13,208 nucleotides of DNA from Thermoplasmata archaeon (GTDB lineage Archaea; Thermoplasmatota; Thermoplasmata; Lutacidiplasmatales; UBA184). The translations under genes and the position numbers were made by a program. This document shows positions 8,066 to 13,208 of this stretch, piece by piece. Position 1 is the stretch's first letter, and each line of letters begins with the position of its first letter. The notes beneath the pieces are model-generated. The model saw only the letters and a list, made by a program, of their open reading frames with translations. It searched no databases and had not been told where the DNA came from. The stretch is taken from positions 1 to 13,208 of the forward strand of contig JASHPV010000043.1 of NCBI GenBank assembly GCA_030037875.1, read 5' to 3'.

Positions 8066-8377
8066 GTGTTCTGCCCGAAGTGTAAACGCCTGATGCGGCC
8101 CGATAAGGCCGCGGGGGTATGGGTCTGCGCCGCCTGCGGGACGAAGGTCCCGCTCGGCAAGGGCGCCGAGGTGGGCCGCTCCGCCCCAAAGGCGCGGAGG
8201 GTCGACGTGGTGGAGGAGAAGGCATCGGGGACGCTTCCCACCGCCGACGAGCTATGTCCCAAATGCGGGAACACCAAAGCCTACTACGTGCTCCGGCAGA
8301 CCCGGGGCGCGGACGAACCCGAGACACGGATCTTCGAGTGCACGAAGTGCGGGCACAAGTGGCGGGAGTACCAGTAG
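8066..8377 (+). CDS. tfs: Transcription factor S (TFIIS-like cleavage factor)
   Basis: TFS rescues backtracked archaeal RNA polymerase by stimulating cleavage of the transcript in the polymerase active site. The 103-residue protein has two zinc ribbons, as expected. The N-terminal ribbon has Cys3, Cys6, Cys21 and Cys24. The C-terminal ribbon has Cys64, Cys67, Cys92 and Cys95. The acidic hairpin reads RGADEPETRIF (80-90) and keeps the catalytic Asp83-Glu84 pair, so it should be an active cleavage factor. The linker (26-60) is charged and probably flexible. Translation starts at a GTG with a TATA element at the leaderless distance. The stop lies inside the beginning of asnS if asnS starts at 8359, so the two genes are very likely co-transcribed. 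The size and the RPB9-like first ribbon distinguish it from subunit M-like fragments. Confidence 0.93.
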   Translation: MFCPKCKRLMRPDKAAGVWVCAACGTKVPLGKGAEVGRSAPKARRVDVVEEKASGTLPTADELCPKCGNTKAYYVLRQTRGADEPETRIFECTKCGHKWREYQ

Positions 8378-9669
8378 CGTTCGACCCGGTCGAACGGGTG
8401 CGAGCCGAGGATGCGGTGGGCCGGCGGGTCCGTCTCCGGGGATGGGTTCACCGGTCACGGTCCTCTGGCGGACTGCTGTTCCTCACGCTGAGAGACCGCA
8501 CCGGCACGGTGCCGGTGACGATTCGGAAGGACGCCGTAGGCGCGGAACGTTTCCAGGCGGCCGAGCACGTCCAGCTCGAGGGAGCGATCGCGGTCAGCGG
8601 CGTGGTGGCCGAGGATCCTCGGGCGCCCGGTGGCCGGGAAGTTCGCGCCGACCAGGTGGAGATCATTCACGCGGGCGAGCCGTTCCCGATCTTCAAGGAC
8701 CAGACCGAGGAATTTCTCCTCGACAAGCGACATCTCGCCATCCGGAGCCAGGAGTTCGTCCAGATGTTCCGGCTGAAGGCAGCCCTGCTGGGCGCGCTAC
8801 GCGAATTTCTCACCGAAGAGGACGTCCTCGAGGTCACGCCCCCGATCATCACGGGCAACGCGGCCGAGGGCGGGGCCGAGGCGTTTGCGGTGGACTACTT
8901 CGGCCGACCCGGGTATCTCGCCCAGACGGCGCAGCTCTACCTCGAGGCGATGCTGTTCCCTCACGAGCGGGTCTACGCGATCACGCCCTCCTTCCGCGCC
9001 GAAAAATCCCGGACCACCCGGCACCTGACCGAGTACACCCACCTCGAAGTGGAGCTCGCCTGGTGCGACCTTGACGGCCTGTTCGATTTCACCGACCGGA
9101 TGTTCGTCACCGTGCTCCACCGCCTCGCCGAACGATGCCCCGGCGAGCTGAGGGCGCTGGGCCGAGACCCTGCGGATCTTTTGCGGTTGAGCGCCCCTTT
9201 CGACCGGATCCGCTACAAGGACGCGATCGAGAAGCTCCGGGGGCAGGGTTTTCCCGTCCAGTGGGGGAGCGACCTGGCCACGGCCGAGGAACGGGCGCTC
9301 ACGCTCGAACGGGCCTCGCCGGTCTGGGTGACCCACTTCCCGGTGGAGGCGAAGGCGTTCTACATGCTCCGGACCCCCGGCGACCCCACCACGGTGGAAG
9401 CCGGAGACCTGCTTGCTCCCGAAGGCTACGGCGAGATCGTCGGGGCGAGTTGCCGGGAAACGGACATCGACCGCTTGACGGAGCGGATCAAGGCCGTCGG
9501 CGCCAACCCGGCGGACTACGACTGGTACCTCGACCTCCGGCGCCACGGCAGCGTACCGCACGCGGGATTCGGCACCGGGCTCGAGCGGATCCTGCGTTGG
9601 GTCACCCGGCGCGAGCATATCCGGGACACGACGCCGTTCCCACGGACCCCGGCGCGTCACACGCCCTGA
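8359..9669 (+). CDS. asnS: Asparaginyl-tRNA synthetase, archaeal type
   Basis: This class IIb synthetase charges tRNA-Asn with asparagine using ATP. From the GTG at 8359 it has 436 residues, about the family's length. An N-terminal OB-fold anticodon domain (about 22-105, with LRGWVH and LTLRDRTGTV) leads into the catalytic core. The core contains motif 1 around EVTPPI (158-163), motif 2 from SFRAEKSRTTRHLTE (211-225) to THLE (227-230), and motif 3 GFGTGLERI (403-411). EKSRTTRHLTE, APEGYGEIVG (353-362) and the ending FPRTPAR mark AsnRS; archaeal AspRS usually has a different flipping region and ends in FPRDPxR. The start is uncertain: GTG 8359 overlaps tfs by 19 nt, while GTG 8398 would give 423 residues and trim the first strand. 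Neither has a Shine-Dalgarno. The pairing with tfs suggests a growth-linked operon. Confidence 0.92.
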   Translation: MAGVPVAFDPVERVRAEDAVGRRVRLRGWVHRSRSSGGLLFLTLRDRTGTVPVTIRKDAVGAERFQAAEHVQLEGAIAVSGVVAEDPRAPGGREVRADQVEIIHAGEPFPIFKDQTEEFLLDKRHLAIRSQEFVQMFRLKAALLGALREFLTEEDVLEVTPPIITGNAAEGGAEAFAVDYFGRPGYLAQTAQLYLEAMLFPHERVYAITPSFRAEKSRTTRHLTEYTHLEVELAWCDLDGLFDFTDRMFVTVLHRLAERCPGELRALGRDPADLLRLSAPFDRIRYKDAIEKLRGQGFPVQWGSDLATAEERALTLERASPVWVTHFPVEAKAFYMLRTPGDPTTVEAGDLLAPEGYGEIVGASCRETDIDRLTERIKAVGANPADYDWYLDLRRHGSVPHAGFGTGLERILRWVTRREHIRDTTPFPRTPARHTP

Positions 9670-9686
9670 CCCGTTCCGCGCCCGGG

Positions 9687-9697
9687 TTAAACCTAAA
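9687..9697 (+). promoter_or_regulatory. Possible TATA box of the GNAT gene
   Basis: TTAAACCTAAA is an AT-rich run in the 77-nt spacer after asnS. Initiation about 26 nt downstream would leave a leader of roughly 25-33 nt before the GTG at 9747. This is weak positional evidence only. Confidence 0.35.
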
Positions 9698-9734
9698 GTG
9701 AGGAGGACCCTTACTCGGTTCGTCGTAGACTTCT

Positions 9735-9738
9735 GAGG
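9735..9738 (+). promoter_or_regulatory. Ribosome binding site fixing the GNAT GTG start
   Basis: GAGG ends 8 nt before the GTG at 9747, the same arrangement as at purD. This supports the GTG as the start. Confidence 0.5.
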
Positions 9739-9746
9739 CCCCGTTC

Positions 9747-10271
9747 GTGACACCCTCCAGTTCGGCCGAACCCGCGCCCGAGGGACATCCCATTCCGACG
9801 CCCACGGGCGTCGTGATCGACCGGGTCTCTCACGAGGACATTCCGGAGATCTGTGCGCTGTACAAACGAGTCTGGGAGGCTCCGCATGACGGTGTCCCCG
9901 CCGAGTTCCTCAAATCGGCCGTTCCGACTCCGCTCGAGTTCACCAGCCGCATGGAGGGCGTGACCTACTTCGTCGCGCGCGAGGGGAAGCGTCTCTTGGG
10001 CATCGTCGGGTGCGCGTTCTCCGAAGGGAGCTGCCGTCTCGTGGACCTGGCCGTGGACGTGGACGCCCGGCGGAAAGGGAACGCGAGAGCGCTCGTGCTC
10101 ACGGCGGTCGATTGGGCCCGCAAGAACAAGGCCAACGCGGTGTGGATCGACGCGCTCGACCGGTTCATCGAGGCGAAGAAGCTCTTTCACCACCTCGGCT
10201 TCTCCGAGGCGGGGGTACTCCACCGTCACCGCTGGAACCAGGACGTCCGGCTGTTCGAGACATTTCCTTGA
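9747..10271 (+). CDS. GNAT-family N-acetyltransferase
   Basis: This is a 174-residue protein of the GNAT superfamily, which transfers an acyl group from a CoA donor to an amine. After a Pro/Ser-rich N-terminal stretch (1-20), the fold runs from IDRVSHEDIPEICALYKRVW (beta 1 and helix 1) through YFVAREGKRLLGIVGCAF (about 74-91). The conserved LVDLAVDVDARRKGNARALV (98-117) carries the pyrophosphate-binding loop R-R-K-G-N-A (108-113) and its helix. The later AKKLFHHLGFSEAG (143-156) is the usual GNAT C-terminal helix and strand. The substrate is unknown. It does not look specifically like the ribosomal-protein acetylase RimI, and its neighbours give no clue. It has its own apparent promoter and GAGG site after asnS and converges on the zinc-ribbon gene with 79 nt between stops; I see no terminator-like T-run there. 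Confidence 0.85.
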   Translation: MTPSSSAEPAPEGHPIPTPTGVVIDRVSHEDIPEICALYKRVWEAPHDGVPAEFLKSAVPTPLEFTSRMEGVTYFVAREGKRLLGIVGCAFSEGSCRLVDLAVDVDARRKGNARALVLTAVDWARKNKANAVWIDALDRFIEAKKLFHHLGFSEAGVLHRHRWNQDVRLFETFP

Positions 10272-10350
10272 ATCGGCGGTCCCGGTCGATCTTCCACGCT
10301 GGGAATTTGAGCAGCCCGTACCCGGTCGGCGCGGGGCGATTCGGAGCGGG

Positions 10351-11319
10351 TCAGAGCGCGCCGCGCGGGGTGGGAGTGCGCGAGGGCCGGAACGTCGTCG
10401 ACCCGTGCATCTGCAGCAACCGCCGCATCCGGTGGAGCGCTTCTTCTCCGTGGCCCTGCGCGAAAAGACGCGCGCCGCGGCCGAGCTCGGCGATCTCGGT
10501 CTCCACCGGGGTCCCCTGCATCCGTTCCTCCTGCAGGAAATCCCCGTATCGGGAGACGAATCCGGGGAGCTCGCGTTGGACCTCCTCCATGGCCTGGGTT
10601 CGGAGGGCGCGTAGTTGCTGCTTCAGCGAAGCGAGCCGGCCGCTTCTCAGCTCCCGCTCGAGCTCCTGTCCTAGCTCGTTGGGCTCGCTCGGCACGCGCA
10701 ATCCCACGCCGGCCATGTCGCGGAGGAGCGAGATGACCGACTCTAGCTCCTCTCGGGCCGTGTCGAGGTGGCGTTCCTTGAGCGTGATCACCCGGTCCAC
10801 CTGCTGATACGCGGTCAGGGCCCGGCTGATGTCGCCGGTCTTGGCGAAGTGGAGCGCGTCGTCCATTTGGTCCCGCTCGAGCCGGCTATCCACGGCGTAC
10901 GCCTCCAGCCGGGTGAGCCGGGTCCGGACGTCCCGTTGCCACTCCTCCAGCGAGGCGAGGATCTGGTTCTGCGCGAGCCGCTCCACGCCGGTCAGCACGT
11001 CCGCCCACCGGTCGTGGTCCGACGCGCGCCGCGCGGCCTCCTCGGCCCACCGGGGCAGCACCGGAAGGGTCAGCCCGAGGGGTTCGACCATCTCCGCCCA
11101 CTGCTGAAGCTTCGAGAAGCGACGGAGGAGGTCCGGCGCCGCGCCGGACTCTCGCGTGGCCGGAGCGGTGCGCGCGCCGGCCGGGGGTTCTACCCGGACG
11201 GAGGATGGGGGCGGGCGCTCGGGGAGGACGTCGAGCGCCGCCCCGCAGTGGGGGCAGCGAGTGTCGCTCGCCGAGACGTGCTCGTGACAGGCCGGGCAGC
11301 GGAGGTCTTCGTCAGCCAC
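10351..11319 (-). CDS. Zinc-ribbon protein with long helical region, unknown function
   Basis: I do not recognise this 322-residue protein. It has an N-terminal zinc ribbon (Cys8, Cys11, Cys22, Cys25), then a Pro/Arg/Ala-rich linker (about 30-62) likely to be disordered. A long, highly charged, almost wholly helical region follows (about 62-300). The stretches 145-205 and 212-252, rich in Glu, Arg, Leu and Gln, look able to form coiled coils. Residues 152-190 (DDALHFAKTGDISRALTAYQQVDRV) resemble a single TPR-like helical pair, but I see no repeat. No signal peptide or membrane helix is visible, so it should be cytoplasmic. The GTG start is fixed by GAGG 7 nt upstream. The gene begins only 21 nt after the 3' end of the tRNA-Leu gene on the same strand, so it is probably transcribed with or through that tRNA. 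A role as a protein- or nucleic-acid-binding scaffold is a guess. Confidence 0.78.
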   Translation of the reverse strand: MADEDLRCPACHEHVSASDTRCPHCGAALDVLPERPPPSSVRVEPPAGARTAPATRESGAAPDLLRRFSKLQQWAEMVEPLGLTLPVLPRWAEEAARRASDHDRWADVLTGVERLAQNQILASLEEWQRDVRTRLTRLEAYAVDSRLERDQMDDALHFAKTGDISRALTAYQQVDRVITLKERHLDTAREELESVISLLRDMAGVGLRVPSEPNELGQELERELRSGRLASLKQQLRALRTQAMEEVQRELPGFVSRYGDFLQEERMQGTPVETEIAELGRGARLFAQGHGEEALHRMRRLLQMHGSTTFRPSRTPTPRGAL

Positions 11320-11326
11320 GAACGTA

Positions 11327-11330
11327 CCTC
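11327..11330 (-). promoter_or_regulatory. Ribosome binding site of the zinc-ribbon/helical protein gene
   Basis: Minus-strand GAGG lies 7 nt before the GTG at 11319, inside the 21-nt gap after the tRNA. Its presence argues that the message has a leader and is not leaderless. Confidence 0.5.
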
Positions 11331-11340
11331 GAGAAGGGCA

Positions 11341-11425
11341 TGCAGGGGGTGAGATTTGAACTCACGAACTCCTACGAGACCAGGACCTCAACCTGGCGCC
11401 TTTGACCAAGCTGGGCCACCCCTGC
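11341..11425 (-). tRNA. tRNA-Leu, anticodon GAG
   Basis: This is a complete 85-nt class II tRNA on the minus strand. The acceptor stem GCAGGGG pairs with CCCCTGC and is followed by discriminator A at 11341. The D-arm is closed by GCC/GGC and contains GGTCAAA. The anticodon stem CCAGG/CCTGG encloses the loop TTGAGGT, giving anticodon GAG (plus-strand 11387-11389). The 14-nt variable arm TCTCGTAGGAGTTC is long, as in tRNA-Leu. The T-stem GTGAG/CTCAC encloses TTCAAAT. No intron is present and CCA is not encoded. It reads CUC and CUU, and CTC is a common leucine codon in this window. Upstream, GATAAC on the plus strand around 11456-11462 is a possible TATA element. A protein gene follows after only 21 nt. 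Confidence 0.97.
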
Positions 11426-11454
11426 GCGACCCGCGGCGCGGCTACCCGACCCGA

Positions 11455-11463
11455 GCGATAACC
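11455..11463 (-). promoter_or_regulatory. Possible TATA-like element upstream of tRNA-Leu
   Basis: The minus-strand GGTTATCGC region is the only AT-containing element in a very G+C-rich spacer. It lies about 30-38 nt before the mature tRNA 5' end, allowing a few-nucleotide 5' leader for RNase P to remove. The plus-strand T-run at 11464-11467 sits just beyond it. The rest of the 133-nt gap to alba contains nothing else I can name. Confidence 0.3.
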
Positions 11464-11558
11464 CTTTTGCGCGGGGCCATCGCCGACGGCCGTGCCGGCG
11501 CGGCCGGGGATCACGGAACGGACAAAGGCCTTGTAGGCCGTACCTGTGCCGCGGCGCC

Positions 11559-11891
11559 ATGGACTCCGAGGAGGCGCGGGGACCGGTCGTGTTCATCGGC
11601 CTCAAGCCGACGATGACCTACGTCTTCCAGGTCGTCACCCAGCTCAACTCGGGGGCCGGCCCGGTGGTGGTCAAGGCACGGGGGAACGCCATCGGCAAGG
11701 CCGTCGACGTCGCGGAGGTCGTGCGCCGCCGCTTCCTCGAGGGCCAGGTGGAGGTCGGGCCGATCTCGATCGAGACGGAGCGCCTGACGAACCGCGAGGG
11801 GCGGGAGGCCAACGTCTCGTCGATCGCGATCCCGCTCACGAGGACCGGGCCGCCGCTGCCGCCGGAGAAGGTGGCCGCGGCGCCCGAGTGA
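11559..11891 (+). CDS. alba: Alba, DNA/RNA-binding chromatin protein
   Basis: Alba is a small dimeric protein that coats archaeal DNA and also binds RNA; in several archaea acetylation of an N-terminal lysine tunes its affinity. The 110-residue protein matches the fold along its length: VVFIGLKPTMTYVFQVVTQL (10-29) with the conserved Lys16 in the IGxKP motif, VVVKARGNAIGKAVDVAEVV (36-55) and its RNA/DNA-binding KARGxAIxKAVD core, then the EVGPISIETERLTNREGREANVSSIAIPL beta hairpin (64-92). Only one Lys (16) is in the position corresponding to the Lys16/Lys17 pair of Sulfolobus Alba; the preceding residue is Leu. A Pro/Ala-rich tail follows. No Shine-Dalgarno is visible; CTTGTAG around 11530-11536 is a weak leaderless TATA candidate. 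Its last 56 bp overlap the convergent RDD gene. Confidence 0.95.
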   Translation: MDSEEARGPVVFIGLKPTMTYVFQVVTQLNSGAGPVVVKARGNAIGKAVDVAEVVRRRFLEGQVEVGPISIETERLTNREGREANVSSIAIPLTRTGPPLPPEKVAAAPE

Positions 11892-13206
11892 GCCGCCGCA
11901 CGACCCAGGTATCCGCCCAGAGATCCCCGACCCGCTGTCGCTCGCGCGTCGCCGCGATCATGGCGATGCCGACGGTCCCCGCCAGGCCGACCCCGACGAG
12001 CACGACGGCGCCGATGCTGACGATGGCGAGCGTACCGGCTCCCACCCCGAACACCCCCAGGCTCGCCCCGGCGGGGATCCCGCGCATCGCCACGGCCAGG
12101 GCGAGGGCGAGCCCGATGGCGTACAGCGTCATCACCGGCAGGAGCGGGGCGTTGCGGGTGAGCGCCGCGACCCCGCCCGGTCGGGCCAGGGCGCGATCGC
12201 GGACCTCGAGGCCGAGCAGCGCCTTGCCGACCGTGGTGCCGGTCCAGTGCTCGCCGGCGGCGAGGTAGACCAGGGCGATCGCCACGAAGCCGTAGATCGC
12301 GGCGTTGAACGGCACCGAGGCGAGCAGCGCGTTGAGCCCTCCCGCCGTGAGCAGCGCGATCCCGGCGAAGACGGCCGCCCCGGCGACCCCGAGGAGCGCC
12401 GCGTCGACGGCGAAGGCGGCGAGGCGCTCGGCGATCGACGCGAACCGGGGGCGCTCGATCGCCTCCCCGAGGCGGACGAGCGATCGTGCCGTGGCGAACG
12501 CCCTCCAGGCCTCGGTCGGCTGGTCCGAGCCGGCCCTCGCCATGCTCTCCAGGTTCGCCTGGTCGCTCACGACCCAGCCGGGGACCGGCAGACCGATCCA
12601 GGGCCGCTGGGGGTCCGGGACCGGCGAGCCCAGGAGCCGGTGCGCTTCGAGGGCGGCCCCTCGGGCCGCCGCGGCGGACGCGGTGAGGGACGCCGTCACC
12701 GACCCTTCGCTCGCCATCGCGAACGCCGCCCGAAGGTCCCTTCCGGGGCTCGGCGCGGGCGGCGGGAGCGGCGTCCCCACCGGGGCGAACCCTCGCCGCA
12801 CGAGGCGGTGGGCGCCCCAGGCCCCGAGCAGCCCTAGGAACGCCGAGAGGTAGACGAGGTCGAGCACGCCGGCGCCCCCGATGGCGTAGAGGCCGGCGGG
12901 ACCGGTCCCGTAGAGCGGCGGCTGCCACAGGACGTCCGCGCCGAGGACGACGCCCCACGCGGCCGCGAAGAACGACGCCGTCAGGGCGAACGCCGGGGCC
13001 CCGGGGAACAGACGGGGGCCGAGGAGGACGGCCACGCCGCCGACGAGGATCGGCGGGACCAGATAGTACGGGAACCCCTCCGCGATGCCGACCCCGGGGA
13101 TCGCCGTCGATCCCGCGAAGGTGAGGACCGCCACCGCGGTCGTGAGGCCGAAGATCCCCGCTAGCCCGCGCGCGCCGGGCCCCTCGCCTCGGCTCGCGAG
13201 GACCAC
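11836..13206 (-). CDS. RDD-family membrane protein with extra N-terminal membrane domain; 5' end possibly outside window
   Basis: This is an integral membrane protein of at least 456 residues. The C-terminal half is an RDD domain: RLAAFAVD (261-268) with Arg261 and Asp268, GTTVGKALLGLEV (323-335), and RVGDLWADTWVV (425-436) with Asp428. It has hydrophobic segments at about 265-288, 298-317, 355-375 and 384-417. The N-terminal half adds about four more hydrophobic segments (about 15-37, 47-64, 70-92 and 108-133). A cytosol-like Pro- and Ala-rich linker with helical stretches (about 140-260) joins the halves. RDD proteins are poorly understood; some have been linked to ion or proton transport, but no transport residues can be assigned here. 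The reading frame is open to the edge, where GTG 13206 is only the first visible start. Codon use is extremely G+C-rich. The stop lies within the convergent alba gene. Confidence 0.82.
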   Translation of the reverse strand: MVLASRGEGPGARGLAGIFGLTTAVAVLTFAGSTAIPGVGIAEGFPYYLVPPILVGGVAVLLGPRLFPGAPAFALTASFFAAAWGVVLGADVLWQPPLYGTGPAGLYAIGGAGVLDLVYLSAFLGLLGAWGAHRLVRRGFAPVGTPLPPPAPSPGRDLRAAFAMASEGSVTASLTASAAAARGAALEAHRLLGSPVPDPQRPWIGLPVPGWVVSDQANLESMARAGSDQPTEAWRAFATARSLVRLGEAIERPRFASIAERLAAFAVDAALLGVAGAAVFAGIALLTAGGLNALLASVPFNAAIYGFVAIALVYLAAGEHWTGTTVGKALLGLEVRDRALARPGGVAALTRNAPLLPVMTLYAIGLALALAVAMRGIPAGASLGVFGVGAGTLAIVSIGAVVLVGVGLAGTVGIAMIAATRERQRVGDLWADTWVVRRLTRAPRPPSPAAAAARSS

Positions 13207-13208
13207 GA

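Noticed and set aside
8359..9669. Aspartyl-tRNA synthetase
   Set aside because: The motif 2 region EKSRTTRHLTE, the APEGYGEIVG loop and the ending FPRTPAR match archaeal asparaginyl-tRNA synthetase instead.
9698..9736. Twelve-codon GTG mini-frame whose TGA overlaps the GAGG of the GNAT gene, as in a leader peptide
   Set aside because: The likely promoter (9687-9697) would start transcription downstream of this GTG. It has no ribosome site of its own, and a frame this short is expected by chance. It is worth keeping only if transcripts read through from asnS.
11341..11425. tRNA-Leu as an integration (att) site for a mobile element
   Set aside because: I found no repeat of the tRNA 3' end elsewhere in the window and no integrase or other mobility gene. 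The neighbours on both sides are ordinary archaeal genes.
11618..12958. Open frame of 446 codons on the minus strand in another frame of the RDD gene
   Set aside because: The translation is almost entirely Arg, Gly, Ala and Pro. The alternative frame encodes a recognisable RDD membrane protein, and this frame also runs antisense through alba.

Overview
The window is archaeal and densely coded. The archaeal markers are RNA polymerase subunit L, transcription factor S, an Alba chromatin protein, an archaeal-type asparaginyl-tRNA synthetase, a Hef/FANCM-type helicase and KptA with an N-terminal zinc ribbon. Base composition is high (about 62-70% G+C by eye, higher at the right end). Several genes have an AT-rich TATA-like element 25-30 nt before the start codon, as expected for leaderless archaeal transcripts. 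Others have a GAGG Shine-Dalgarno 7-8 nt before a GTG start. A G+C-rich member of the Thermoplasmatota fits best, but that lineage is an inference; the domain call is secure.

Layout, left to right: the 3' part of a dUTPase gene (+, cut by the window edge) converges on a helicase-only Hef-like gene (-). A 60-nt divergent promoter region separates hef from a membrane-anchored family 2 glycosyltransferase (+). Next come an aldehyde dehydrogenase (+) and a small zinc-ribbon, single-span membrane protein with an outward beta-rich domain (+). This converges on a two-gene unit rpoL-kptA (-). Divergent from rpoL is purD (+), followed by transcription factor S and asnS (+, overlapping) and a GNAT acetyltransferase (+). 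The GNAT gene converges on a zinc-ribbon/helical protein of unknown function (-), which lies 21 nt downstream of a tRNA-Leu(GAG) gene (-). Alba (+) follows, and its 3' end overlaps tail-to-tail by 56 bp with an RDD-family membrane protein (-) that may run off the right edge.

Most genes are information-processing or housekeeping: nucleotide pool hygiene (dut), fork repair (hef), purine synthesis (purD), transcription (rpoL, tfs), translation (asnS, tRNA-Leu), RNA end or 2'-phosphate processing (kptA) and chromatin (alba). Three proteins of unknown function deserve attention: the sequon-rich zinc-ribbon membrane protein, the zinc-ribbon/helical protein behind the tRNA, and the RDD protein with an additional N-terminal membrane domain. 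I see no insertion sequence, CRISPR array, integrase, phage gene or convincing novel multi-gene system. No gene-free stretch exceeds 150 nt.
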